A stretch of DNA of 64,000 nucleotides. Source: Lithospermum erythrorhizon (Eukaryota > Streptophyta > Magnoliopsida > Boraginales > Boraginaceae). Below, in pieces: positions 52,255 through 64,000 of this stretch (position 1 is its first letter; the number at the start of each line of letters is the position of its first letter). Both the position numbers and the translations under genes were made by a program. The DNA is taken from NCBI GenBank assembly GCA_019722365.1, contig JADFUC010000643.1:1-64000 (forward strand). The letters run 5' to 3'. The notes beneath the pieces are model-generated. The model saw only the letters and a program-made list of their open reading frames with translations. It did not search any database and was not told the DNA's origin.

Positions 52255-54780
52255 TGAAACTCCTTTGGGTGAGTTTTCATGACAAATTCCCCGATATCTT
52301 GGCGCTTCGGAGGTATATTATGATGTTAAAAGCGATGCGAGCCACTTGATCATTGAATATCGGACAGTAGCCGGGAGGCGATGGTCACGATCGAATCCAC
52401 ACTGTAAAGAAAAATAAACAAAGCGATTAGTGCGGGCCAAAATGGGGGCTACGGCAGCTGCTCTTACTGCCTCTACTTATTCTCCCTGTGTCGTAAGAAA
52501 CTGACCCCAGTCACGTTACATGGGAGGCGAGAAGTCGCATTGGGAACAACATTTGGTGGTGTCAGCGGCCAATGCCCGATGTTCTCAGGAGATGCCCGAC
52601 ATTTGGAGGACAACGATCTGAGGCTTGTATTTTGGCTTGAAGTTCGGCCGCGAAGTTTCTTTTCTTTGTATACTCGGTTTTCAGCGTCTTCTTTTAAATG
52701 TGGCAGAGCTTTAATCGGAAATCTTTGTAGCGACCTCCCATAGAATTACAGCCATGAATTTTTCAACTCTTTTCGTGTCTCGTCCGGCGACTCTTTTGCG
52801 AGTCGGTTTATCGGTGATGGTGATAGATGTAGCGTCTTACTCTGATGTCTTGAACTTCGGGATTTCGAGGGGTGTTGGTGATCGGTAGTACATGTCAGGC
52901 TAGGGAAACCCGATAGGCTTCGATTTTTGCACAGTCGCATGATCGATTATTTGATCAAATATGATCCTTCCAATTTAGTTCTTGACCGGTCCCATCAGCA
53001 TCATGAAGCTATAAAAATTTGACTACGTTATTATTATTGGATGTAGGAATAAGATTTCTGATAGCGATCTTATGAATGTCTGAGGCTAGGGATGAGGCTT
53101 GTAGTTGTCGCTATTAGGCCGTCGGTCGTGGCTCCGCGGTTGGAGTGCGGATGATATCATTACCAACGAGTTGATCGATCATTTTTCATTGTGTCGTCGT
53201 AATCTTTGTTGATGGTTTTACCGGACTAAAGTTGAGCAACGTACCTACTTTACTTTGTGAAGCATGGTGCTTGTTGAATCAACAGAATTTCTTCGATAGA
53301 TTGCAAAATAAACTCCTCATGATACTTGGCAGTGAGGACGATGTCTTGAGAAATGAGTCGGCGTTCACCTCGCCGATAATAATGTCATGTATGGCGATTG
53401 TTCATGGCCTCGGAGAGTTGCACTACAGGAGAATCTTCTACCCCAGCACAAGCAATTCATCTGGCCTCATTTTCTTGAAATTAAACATGATTAAAAGCTA
53501 GTGAATCTTACGTGATTCCACTTGCTTGATTCTTACATTTGTTTATTACATTTCGATCGTCATTGACTTCATTTTTCACTTTAGTTTTCTCTTGTGAAGA
53601 TAGGCGATTGTCTTAACACCGCCAGTTCCCTCTTATTAAATACATGCGAACTTGTCTTTGGGCTTTTCTTGAGATAGTTCGGAGATGTTAACCACTTTTT
53701 AGCTGATTTTTAATTTTTTGTTCCTTAGAAGCAGGGCCTCTTGCCACTTTCAGCCTCGCACTCTGTCTCGCTGCGAGATTAAGTTCCTTGATTTTATCGA
53801 TCGTAGTTTGTACTTTCTTGATCCGCCAGAGATTCGTTTGGTTTTAATAAGCGTACGTAACTTCTTTCTCGTCTCTCACTCCGTAGCGGTTTTGAAGCTT
53901 AGCTACCAATAAATACATCGAACTATTTTCGGAGGTACCCACGTCGTTCGCGGTTGGTTTTCGCGGTCGAGGAACATATGCGATTGGAGGTTTTTGTTTC
54001 TCGACAACTTCGTTTAATCTTTATTGCCTCACTTCTTTTTGCATTTATTGAGATTCGACGCATTAAGAATTCTGTAGAGTTATGACTCTTAGTGTTAGCC
54101 GTAATGGGGTGTCTTGACAACGATTCTACTTTAGATTCTGAATCATGCGTAGGTATCATCTACTGAGGCACGATTGATTATAAAGGGAATTTCGGCGTTG
54201 TCCGCACATTTCGAGAAGTAGAGGACAAATTAGGAGTTGCTGCAGGTGGTTTCTTTTGGAGGGTATTATGATTAAATCGGTGTCGACAACGATGGGTTTC
54301 ACCTTGACTAGATTGTCTTTCCATTGCTTGACCCAGGACTTTCGGACGCTTGGATTTTGTCATACCGGTTGTGGTCTTTGGGATGGTTTGTAGTGGAATA
54401 GGTTCTCCTTTCATTTTTATTGATATGCGGAGTAGACTTTCCATACGATCCGCTTCCTCATTTTTTGTTAAGCCGTTTTGGAAAGAAAGGGCAAAGGTTT
54501 TTGAATTTGGTAGGTTTTCCGAAGATTTTGATTATTGGAAGGAGGAAGTTTGAGTGTTTATGAGAGAGTAAATTATCGTGAGTGGTATGAGAGTTGTAGA
54601 GGTGAGGAGAAAGCTGACATGCAGCGTTAACCCCAGTAAAGGCTACTTGGCTTAATAGAATTTACGATTAACGCCCGATTTCCAAGCATGCTTGCGTTGA
54701 GCCTTTGACATGTTGTTATAACGCGGCTCTTCGATGAATGTTATAACGATCTGATAGTTGCTGTTGTCTATAGCAGCGCG
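52255..54780 (-). pseudogene. 3' region beyond pol: possible env-like ORF remnant
   Basis: Broken minus-strand frames at 52746-52940, 53923-54159 and 54178-54444 are rich in Lys, Arg, Ser, Thr and Pro (for example MTKSKRPKVLGQ). They follow the RNase H end and precede the 3' LTR. Copia elements of the SIRE/Maximus group carry an extra, poorly conserved ORF here, often called env-like. No signal or membrane segment is visible. The call is by position. Confidence 0.35.
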
Positions 54781-57720
54781 AAGCCTAGGGTGGCTCTTAG
54801 ATACTCGAGGCGATTAAGTATCGATCACTTTGGTAAAGATATCGGCCCGATGTTTTGTCAGGTGCTAACATGTTCGGTTGAATTTCTTTGTTTTCAATGG
54901 CTTTCTTTAATAGTGATGTCTTATATCGATATCTTCGTTATAACTGTGTTGTCTGAGGATTCTTTGAAATACTTATGCGTGACTGTGTTATCTGAGAAGA
55001 GAGTCGCCCAGCGCTGGGTTGGCAAGTATTCCTCAATCGTTTAAACGTCATAATGGTGAGTCGCTGACACCTGTATGATATACTCAAACACTGCTTTGTG
55101 GATAGAATCTGAGAGTTACATTTTTAAATTAAACCATGACACCAAATTATTTCAAGAAAAGCATCCTGAGGTGCTTTTTATCTTGGCATTCTGCCAGTCC
55201 CGTCCAGTACCTAGAGAGAATTATTGTTAGTGTCGAGCGTATCTGATAACCCGTAGTTGAGAATTACGCGTATTTTATAATCCTGTATGAGATTGAGTGG
55301 AGCTTTCTTTTAGGTGCGGCTTGAAACTGCTTATGAGCTCAGCCAGAGTGTGCGATGTATCGGTCTATTTATTTGTTAAGTAAAGCGGACTTCCCGATCG
55401 TCTCTATAGTTGCTATTGTGGCTTCTTTTCCCCGGCTGCAACGCATTAATCTTTCGTGAGTTGCGTAGGTATTCTCTTTGTTAGCGTTCTGAGACCAAAT
55501 TTACGTCTGATACTCTTGGCATATTTTGATTGGGAGATGAATATGCTCTCCTTAAATAAGTCACGGATTCCCAAAGAAAAATTTCGATTCTCTTACCCAA
55601 ATGCTTTCGTGCAAATTAGAACTCAAATACATTTGAGCGAGCAGGTTTTTACGAGTTAGTTTGATATTCCGCTAATGATATCGTGACATAGTCACAGGCT
55701 ACCGTGTTTGATCTTTCTCCACTTTTTATGAATAAAAGGTCTTGTCAACTCGCTCCCGTGTATAGCCATTCTTGAGTAGATAGTCGGTTAGTCTTCATGC
55801 CATTGCTCTGGGAGCTTGTTTAACCCGTAGAGTGCCTTCTTGGGTTGTAGACTTGAAACTCTCGCTTTGGGCCGGATCCACCAGAAAGCCTTTAGGTTGT
55901 TAATATCTTAACTAATGGTATGCCAATTTAAATTTTTGACATCGATTTGATACAATTTGAATTTTTAGAAAGGCATCTTTAGTCATGATAATAGTACGAT
56001 GCTTTCGAATTAACAGCAGGAGCAAATGTTTCTTCAAAATCAATTCGCTTGACTTGAGTGTACCACTTGAAATTCTTAACACGGCGCACATTTTACGATA
56101 ACGTTCCATTTTTCATCAGTTTATTCTTGAAGATCCGTTTGTTCCTATAACGTTGTGATACTTTTGGCACTTGGCGCGATTCAGAACCCGTTTCTGAAAG
56201 CGTAATGAGTTAACTGCTTGCGTAGCATTGATCCCGATTTTCATCTTGAAGTGCGGTCTTGGCATCTTTTAGTTGATTTTTGATAAGAAGCATGTTGCGC
56301 AAATAACCCGGCCATTTTTACATAATCGGCTTCTCTTTTTGTCTTTGTGGTGATCCTCGCCGCATTTCTGATATGTTCTTTGATGGGATGAATGTACGAA
56401 TCCGTGCGGTGGCTCAATCGAGTCGTTGTTCTCGATGATGGAGTTGTTTCATTTTCTTTAAGCCCCATTGTTCACTTACTCCGGTCGGGGGGCAGGTTGG
56501 ATTGACATGATAGAACTCTCTTCTCATATATTTACGGATGTTCGAACGATCGACTTTTACATTTATTGACTCCGCTGATAGTTTGTGTGTCCGTTTGTTA
56601 TACTCTTGAAATGCATAGCTGTTTGAGTATCGAGGAAATATTCGCCATCTCCTTTGGCCGAATTTTTCTGGTTGTTCTCGTCGACAAAGAATGTAGCAAG
56701 CAGCTGCAATGTAGAAAATATTGAACAACTTGGGCGCCTACAAAACCTTTCATATGGTATTGTTTGTTCTGGTCGGAAAGCGTATTGTTGTGAATATAGC
56801 ATCTTGATGTTGGCCCGGCTACGCGAGAATTTTATCGGAATTTTCTTTGGCGTCTGTGTCAGCTCTAGCCATTTCTTGGATGGTCAGGTTAACAACTTTC
56901 GACAATCGTTTCTTTGTGGGGTGATGGGGCTGGCTAAGTGTACGATTGTACATATTACAAATTCTGAAGCGAGAATTTTCAAATTCCTTTCATGATCGAC
57001 ACGATCCCAATGATTGTCGGTCTTTTTTCTACGTAGTTGAGTGGCCGGTTGTTGAAACACCTCGGCGTGATTTTCTCGAAGAAATTGACTAGCGTATGCT
57101 CGTGAAAAATCATCGACACGGACATATATACTTAACCATTTGCAGCAAACTCACTTGCGTTGAATTCGATTAAGTCCGTGTGTAATAGCTCGAAGTATTC
57201 TAGTGGTAACCCGAGCATTTGTAACAATTGGTGGGGCCAACTGGTCTCTTCCCGACTTGGCCAATTTCGCACTTGGGTTTTTCTTTTATGTTCATGCGTG
57301 GAAGTCCCCACTTCTGAGGCTACTGAGATCGATTGTTGAATGTTTACATGGTTGTGTGCCCCGATCTTTTGTGCGAAAAGGTCCAGCCATCAGCTCGACT
57401 TTCAAGCATATTCTTGTGAGATGTCCGTAAATGTAATTAATAGGTTAAGTCTAGCTTCCCATTGTGATTGGTTCTCTGGGCATTCACTGCTTTATACACG
57501 TATCTTTGGGTGAAAGCAACCATTACACCATCCAGCACGATTGAGCGTCGCATTAGGTTCTGATCAATCCGTCTACTAATAATACATTCCTCGACTTAGA
57601 GTGATCCACTCGCATTAAGGCATACTTTTCCGATGGTGCACTTATCTCCTCCTCAAAAGGTAGCCTTTTCTCCTCGTATTTAATACATGTTCTTCGGATG
57701 AGATTTGTTTGTCATGTGTT
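54781..57720 (-). pseudogene. Copia pol remnant (integrase, RT, RNase H)
   Basis: The fragments are spread over different frames. The pre-integrase is around 57560-57590. The integrase core 'VDDFSR' is intact in sequence, but its surroundings are broken. RT pieces lie at 55800-56230, and the terminal RNase H box 'ADIFTK' is at about 54835. No continuous frame exceeds about 110 codons, so the polyprotein is dead. Confidence 0.85.
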
Positions 57721-59467
57721 TAGGCTGACATTTGTCAAGAAATCACAACCTCGGCGGTAGGCTTTCGGAGAGTGAACCTGGCGATGCAAATGCAGGTTCA
57801 CTTCGCACCGCTCCTTTACAGGCGCGTGATCGCACGCCTTCGCTACCCGTAAAGTTTGTAACGGTATGGTCTTTATATGTCACTTCTTGCTTGATGATAG
57901 CATTTCAACTTGTTTCTTCATTTTTAATTTGTTTGTTGTCGGTATCATGCGGCGTCAGCGGTAGATTGAATCTTTCTTTCCATTTTACGTACCACTTTTA
58001 TCCCAGGATACAGATAAATTCTTAACACCACTTTTCGAGATTTGTCAAGAATTTGATCTTTAGAGATTCATCATTTGATGCACTACGAATCGTGGTTTTG
58101 AATTTTTCCCCGAGAAAATAATGCAATGCTTTTGCTCCCTCAATTTTCTTTACAAGATTCATATTTTACCTGATAGGCGCTCGTTTTTTGAGTTTACCAT
58201 GGTGAAGCTATGAGTTAATTTGGTCCATTTTGAAATAACATTTGATGAATTTGCTCAATTCTCTCCGATCGGCTTCTCGCCCGCCATCGCTCCGGTATCG
58301 GTGATTATGGCATATAGTTTAGTGACCACTATTTGATGGATTTTAGCGATGAAGCAGCAAGGTGTTTGATTACTACGCTTAAATGCCATCGATGTCGTCA
58401 TTGAGATGAGTAGAGTAGTAACTCTGGTTTCTTTTTGATGTGGATTTGGACATTGAACTTGAATGTGTCAAAACAACTACATTCTCTACATTGGATCCAT
58501 TACGAAGTTGTTGATTTTGTTGACATTATTCCATTTAGTAAAACTTATAAATGATTTGTTGGTCCTTTTCGACAATGAAATAGTTTATGCAGCTACTTTG
58601 GAGTTATCACCTCATGGCTTGATTTTTTATTAAACCTTTTAAATGGTTTTGCATTAAATTTTTATGAAGTAAGCTGTGGTTTCCTTGAGGTCTTAAATCG
58701 TCTAAACCTTTGTATCCAAATGACTTGGTCACGATCCACTTTCTATTGCTGTAGGCTCAGGAGTCTATCTTAAATGCATATGTGGTAAGATTTCGATTAG
58801 ATGCGTCTAATTAATAACAACTAGATCTTGGGCTTATTGTCGTAGTAACCTTACTTTCAATCTTTTGTGGAATGGATGCTAGTACACTTCGAACTTTCTT
58901 TTAAATTTGATATGGGCTCCCAGTCACCAATCTTCATTGCCATATCATTTATTACAGAAATTTATAAGCGATAATAGTGCATCTTAACTTCCCGTCACAG
59001 CGGTTTCCATTCGGTTGTTAGTTGTTGGAGTCTTGCTTGTCCTTCAGCCGCCGGTCCTTCGTATAGGTTTGGAGGATATCCCGTCTTTCTTACTTGATAA
59101 ATTGCAATCTTAATCATTTGAACATTTGGATCGGCCAGTAAAGTAAATATAGCATTGATCTTTTTGTGTTTCTAGAAACCCGGCTAAATTAGCCCCTGTG
59201 AGGTCGCTTTCAGTACCAGTTTTATGACAATTTCTCACTCATGCCATTCGCTTTAGTGGGAGGTGTCCGCTTTGCATTAATTATTGACTTCGGGTCTTAG
59301 AATGTCGATAAATTTGAAGAGCGGTCGTCACAGGCTTTCGATAGGGATAATTAACTTCCCGTCAATTGTGGAGGTTTAAGTAATAGAACATCCTCTTTCA
59401 TGACGTCCGTGTCTAGAGAAATTGACTTGGATCTGTTTCTATATGTCAGTCTTGCATTCGATCTGGG
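57721..59467 (-). pseudogene. Copia gag/protease region remnant
   Basis: This is the interval between the 5' LTR and the pre-integrase box, where gag and protease belong. I could not recognise a CCHC knuckle or an intact DSG protease motif. Minus-strand frames are short. The call is by position. Confidence 0.45.
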
Positions 59468-60256
59468 TGAAAAAGTGAGCTTCTTGGCAACGATCCAGTG
59501 TCGAAGTAAGCGATTAAGCAGGATTACGAATCCAAATGTCGAAACCTGAAAAACAAAAGGGCGATAAAGTAAAAGCATGCAAAGATTGTTAGCAGGATTC
59601 GGTCTGCCAGTCGCGCTCGTCAGGCGGTAGCGCGGAAAGCTTGTGCTGAGATTGTGGTAAGGAGGTATCTGAAACATTCGCGTACTGCGTGGCAGCTGTT
59701 TAGTTTAAGATTAGGATCTCATCATGTTACTCCGCATCGTCTTATCCGTGTCGGCGTGTCTGATCGCGAGCGGTCGAGGGTGTCATGACGATGTGTTTAT
59801 GACGGAATGCGTTAGTTAGAAGGAAGTAGTGAATCTTCAGCGATTGGCTTTCTGTTCTGCGCGGGTATCTTTATTAATCTGAGAGAGAACAATCGAAAAT
59901 ATGTTTCGATTGGTAGCGTCATAAAATCGTGGTCTTTCATATAGTGTAGGTCTTGTAGGGTTCATCAGCCATTTATGGTAAGATGTTTGATATGAAATCA
60001 TGTATGGCATGCGGCCTTTATAAACTTCAGCCTTTGCATGTCGCATTCTTGTCCTTAAAGGAATATCTTTATTGAGATCTCAAGATTCTGAAATCTAAGT
60101 GGAGAATACCATTTTGCCGATCATCTGGCCTGAGGCAGCCGGTAAAAAAGCATAAATGTTGTTTGTGGCTTGGCGATCGATGTCTGGCGTGTCGTATCTT
60201 ACGTGATCATGGCAATATCTTCATGAAAAGCTGAGGCCCAGTGCTCCCATGCATCA
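59468..60256 (-). repeat. 5' LTR of the SIRE-like copia
   Basis: It is homologous to 51456-52254. On the element's own strand both LTRs begin TGATGCATG. A clean primer-binding site next to the inner edge is not visible. Confidence 0.82.
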
Positions 60257-60685
60257 GCAATTGAAAAGCCAAGTGCAAAATGAAATTTGATGATAAGTTT
60301 TTGTTAAAAGAATCTCAGTTCGCATTGTCGTGATATTAAGATGGTTAGTTATTTTTATTGTCATTACAACAAAAAATATTATTGAAAAATTTAATAAAAG
60401 GAACCTCATTTTGTCGGCGCGGGCGATATCTATGAGACGGCCCTGATCTTAACTATCTTTGGAGTTTATCAAATGTTGTATTTGAAGTACATCTCATTAC
60501 AAAATACCAGTCTGTGCTTTAAATATTTGCTGATTGTTTTATTTGTATTTTACATTAAGGTAGAGACGCTCGATATAGCAAGAACATCTCACCTATACTC
60601 TGAGTCTAGCTGAATGAGAGAATGCACTATAATTGTAGCCACACCTTCTATACAAACCAAACAACACTCGTATAAATTACCATCT
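60257..60685. other. Downstream flank of the LDIP-like gene
   Basis: This short AT-rich spacer probably includes the 3' UTR. An AATAAA on the minus strand (60538-60543) lies about 145 bases past the stop codon and is a candidate polyadenylation signal. Confidence 0.45.
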
Positions 60686-63600
60686 TCAATCTGATTTCTT
60701 GGTTGATTCATTGTCAGGAAGAGCATGGCGATTGACAGAATAAGCAGAAAGCACAGATCCAGTCATGTTCAAGGATCGCTTGGCCAAATGTATACTTCCG
60801 CTAGTTGCCAGCCACACGATCCAGAAAAAGCCTATCCAACCTGTACAAGAACAGAAATTTACATATCACAAACAAATCCTCCATCAAAAAATTGTTGGAC
60901 ATCTAAATTAAAAATAGACCATGTTCTTCCAGTGTCTAAAGATGTGTTTTTCATCGACTCTTCATAGGAATGACTCATATAGCAGAGTTAAAGGGTGGAA
61001 GGAACATGCAAGATCAAATTATGCTGTTATATCATATAACAGAATTTTAATCAGAGTATTTGTTCAGACACTTATAATATCCTTCGTAATGGCGTGAATA
61101 TGGAAGCATAAATTAACTCTGATCTTATTGTCATTACTAGGTAAAATGTTTCATCTTTAATAACTAAATGGATCATCTCACGTTTATTATAAATGGGGAA
61201 AATTCTTCTAAAAATAATAGCCAGGTATGCACACAGCAATTATATAGATGTGAAACAGACCCACAAGGAAACCTCCGCATCAATTTTATACTTAAAGATT
61301 TATTAGCTGCCATTATCGTAAAGCAGCTCTAGTTGATCCATAAATATACCTGTAGCAATAATAACGGCAAAAATTGCAGAAATTGTTGCGATAGATATGA
61401 CAAATACGGCTACTGACAGAGCCCCAATATAGATGGCTGTGATACAGGCAAAGAACATAGCCAAGAATCCTCCGGCAACTGCTAGAGACAACAGGAGAGA
61501 GATCACTATAGCATTGACTGTTGCCGCAATAAAGAAGAGCATGAACACTAGCAATCCTGTCAATACTAAAGACACAATGGTCCCAACCTGCAAAACAAAT
61601 CATTGAATATTCAGAATAAGAAACTATTTGTAACAAAAGGAAAATGATAGTAGAAAGAAAAGACTCAAATGGACTTATAACTAAATTAAACTATCCATTA
61701 TAATTCAGTTTTGCTGCACACCAAATAGATCATTTGGAGAACAATGTGACAATTATAGTTATATGTTATTCAACATCAATCAAATGCAAGTCCTCGTCCT
61801 CCGAGTGAGATGTGTGACTAGTAACTAGTTACAACTTACATGTATGATTCTTCTGGACACCTGTTCTTCAACTACATTATCAATACTAGTTAGCCTTTCA
61901 ATACTGAGTTACTTATCCATAGATATGACATCATTTTCAAGAACTCTCTCATTCGGTTAAAAAGTCTTTAAACCATCATTCTGCAGAACGGTCGACAGGA
62001 TATCATTTTAGATTGTAAAAGATACCCCAAATGAACCTAAATACATCAGTACTTATGGATAAAGTGATAAACAAAGACTTCACAGTTTGTATGGGTCTTC
62101 CCTAGACGTGGCCTTTCTCAGATTACAGAAGTGGATCTATTTTCAAATAATACAGTACCATTTTTAGAGAAAAGTAACAAACCAAACAATCACTTGCATG
62201 GAACAATCACTTGCATGTAGATCCAACTCGAGTAATCAGGGGACAAACAGGCGTTATCTTAGATGATCACATTTTCGCTTGCATCCGAACAATCAGTTTT
62301 AATAGCCATAAAAGAGAAGGAAAAATGTTCCAATTAAGAAGCATGAATAGCATTCGTCATCTTTCAATCACTTGCATGGATGGATACGGAATAAGTTACA
62401 GCCTTTACGCCTTAATTTCTTAACCAAATCTTTCACCTTTTATTAGACTACTCCACATGCCTAGATCCAATTAATTGATCTCTTGCACGACTTAAGTTAC
62501 ATTATCTGACATAACCACATTCTCAACCATTTTTTAGCAAACTACTAAAAGTTTGCACTAAAGCAAATCATGGTATTGAGATCACAGATCCGCTTCACAA
62601 AGAAGAAAAGAGTAAAAAAATTATTTTCCAATCTCATAAATACTTAAATTCCCATATCAATAACTATTTGAACTGTACCCTCACTAATCTGAAACTAATT
62701 TTGATCAATTACTGAGTGACTGAGTCTATGAAACAAGAACTCCAAACCTCTATTTAAGTGACCTTTCACATCTGGACCTAATTTGACAAATATTATGCAA
62801 CAAAACTTCAAACCTCTATCGTCAGTTTGGATTGGGGAAACCTAGATGAATGTAGATTAAATTTCAAGTCCACCCCGTTTGGGATTCTACTTTTTATATT
62901 TAATTGAGGTGAACAATTGTATTAGTCATATTTCACTTTAGTTCAGCTCGATTCACATAAAATCGTATTCAACAAACATTTTAAAACATGCACCTCAATT
63001 AACCTCAACTATACTTAATTTTTAAGTTTCAAGTCACCTAGATTATTCGGAAACGCCCTCTCCGTTATCACACGGGTAAGACTGTGTACTATCCGACCCC
63101 CGTTACCCTACTTAGGCGGGAGCATCTTCATAAGCATTGGAGCATGTTATTCTTGTTTAATGTCACCTAGATTCACCCAATCCAAAAAAACCACCAGTAA
63201 CCTGATTTATTTGACCAAATACTCCGTATTACTATATATTAGTTTCTACTTTTAAATTCATACAAACAGTATAATGACATGATCTACACAAAACACCCAA
63301 AAAATTATACCCTCCGCATATCTTTTTAGTTGATTGTTTAGGATTTATGTCTTGTACTTTCTAGTTAATTGTTTAGAGCAAAAAATGATTCTTTACCTTA
63401 TCATTAGTACGATTGGTTGATAATCGCTACATCTGCTACATCTTAATAAAGTACTTTCGATCAACATCAACTAAAAAAATATGAGGGAGTACTACATAAC
63501 AATCAATCAAAACACATTTGATATCAAAATTGAATCAAACCCAGTCAGCTCAACAAAAAAGATCATCAGATCAAAAACACGTGGAAAAACGTACCGAAAC

Positions 63601-63975
63601 AACAAGAATGGCACGTAGAGCAGAGCCATTCCTTGTCCACCTCAGCAAATCATTCGCTGAATTCTTACAACCTTCTTTAAGAACCGGAACACTGTCTGAA
63701 ATCGCCCCTTTGACCCGAAAAAGCAAAGGGGCAGACCCGTATTTTTCATCTGGCAAAGAAAACACTATTGCAGAAACTAAACTATTAAAAATAGTGTAAA
63801 GATTGGGTTTTTTTGATTGTTGGTATGTTTGTTTTTTGGGTTTATTATTATTTTCTTGATTGTTGGGTTTGTCCATGACTTCAACTAGGGTGGTACCATT
63901 GGTGGTGGTGGTGGTGGTGGAGGAGGATTCTTCCATTTTGGAGATTGGAATAAATGTGATTTGATGTGGTATCAT
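60686..63975 (-). CDS. LDIP: LDIP-like (LDAP-interacting) membrane protein, 3 exons
   Basis: Exons on the minus strand are 63975-63595, 61587-61350 and 60840-60686, with GT..AG introns and 257 residues. An in-frame stop precedes the first ATG. A second ATG at 63936 (MEESS, better context) would give 244. The N-terminus is low-complexity, rich in Thr, Asn, Gln and Lys. Residues 57-127 are a soluble conserved part (LPDEKYGSAPLLFRVKG, LLRWTRNGSALRAI). Residues 128-207 are very hydrophobic with several membrane-inserting segments (AGGFLAMFFAC, AIYIGALSVAVFVIS). GWIGFFW opens the last exon. I recognise the family as Arabidopsis LDIP, older name 'voltage-dependent L-type calcium channel subunit', though this is from memory. 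LDIP works with LDAP and SEIPIN at the ER and lipid-droplet surface in droplet formation. The third exon is missed if the second is read through its donor. Confidence 0.78.
63046..63161 (+). mobile_element. 5'-truncated SINE (Au-SINE-like) in LDIP intron 1
   Basis: The body has 'ggtaagactgtgtac', 'atccgacccccgttaccct', 'cttaggcgggagc' and a 'gttattcttgtttaa' tail, the layout of Au-type plant SINE 3' ends. It is flanked by a perfect 12-bp target-site duplication (gtcacctagatt) at 63033-63044 and 63162-63173. The Pol III promoter boxes are missing because of 5' truncation. Confidence 0.8.
63310..63489. mobile_element. Stowaway-like MITE in LDIP intron 1
   Basis: About 180 bp with TA on each side. 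Inverted ends pair 'ccctccgcatatctttttag' and 'ttgatt' with the reverse complement of 'atcaactaaaaaaatatgag' and 'ggag'. It is non-coding. Being intronic, it is removed by splicing. Confidence 0.78.
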
Positions 63976-64000
63976 TTGTTTTGAGTATTATTTTTGGATT

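Larger units (their letters stand above)
51456..60256 (-). mobile_element. Decayed Ty1/copia retrotransposon (SIRE/Maximus-like)
   Basis: Direct LTRs of about 0.79 kb flank 7.2 kb. Minus-strand landmarks run right to left: 'NVLLVDGL' (about 57575), 'IYVRVDDFSR' (about 57105), 'FKNKL' and 'RIDFEETFAP' (about 56040-56130), 'KKALYGL' (about 55835) and 'ADIFTK' (about 54835). These are GAG pre-integrase, integrase, reverse transcriptase and RNase H in copia order. Stops and frameshifts occur throughout. About 2.5 kb remains between RNase H and the 3' LTR, room for the extra ORF that SIRE/Maximus elements carry. Confidence 0.88.

Noticed and set aside
63518..63799. 93-codon plus-strand frame over the LDIP-like exon 1
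   Set aside because: It is the antisense shadow of the minus-strand exon, whose splice sites and family motifs are clear.

Overview
This is a repeat-rich piece of a flowering-plant (eudicot) nuclear genome. The evidence is two spliced plant-specific genes with canonical GT..AG introns, Ty1/copia retrotransposon remnants, long LTR-like blocks, Stowaway-type MITEs, and a tRNA-derived SINE tail with target-site duplications. The recurring TACTCCGTAT boxes are familiar from Caryophyllales and asterid genomes, but I cannot name the species. I saw no rRNA gene, convincing tRNA gene, CRISPR array or organellar insert.

Layout. 1-17.4 kb: a nest of related long LTR-like blocks (about 1-2090, 4240-7048, 7050-10130, 15178-17340; the second is inverted relative to the others). 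It also holds a 944-nt uninterrupted A tract, a CACGT-rich foldback near 4 kb, short tandem arrays, a frame-broken transposon ORF (10.5-11.7 kb) and an AT-rich repeat (12.05-13.9 kb). 17.4-25.4 kb: AT-rich intergenic DNA with a MITE and a foldback. 25.4-28.05 kb: a small LTR element with no usable ORFs. 28.9-30.3 kb: a solo-LTR-like block. 31.5-37.4 kb: a decayed minus-strand copia element with short LTRs, interrupted inside the integrase by a second insertion of about 964 bp. 38-46 kb: a relatively TE-poor island holding a complete six-exon KANADI1-type gene (+). 47-48.8 kb: an inverted copy of the 12-13.9 kb AT-rich repeat followed by a tandem duplication. 48.8-51.4 kb: LTR-like sequence. 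51.46-60.26 kb: a decayed minus-strand copia element with about 0.79-kb LTRs and an unusually long 3' region. 60.7-63.98 kb: a complete three-exon minus-strand gene for an LDIP-like membrane protein, with a MITE and a SINE in intron 1.

The two host genes are unrelated in function. KANADI is a GARP transcription factor for abaxial organ identity. The LDIP-like protein belongs, as I recognise it, to a family that works in lipid-droplet formation. Everything else supported here is mobile-element derived. All TE coding regions seen are broken, so no element appears autonomous.
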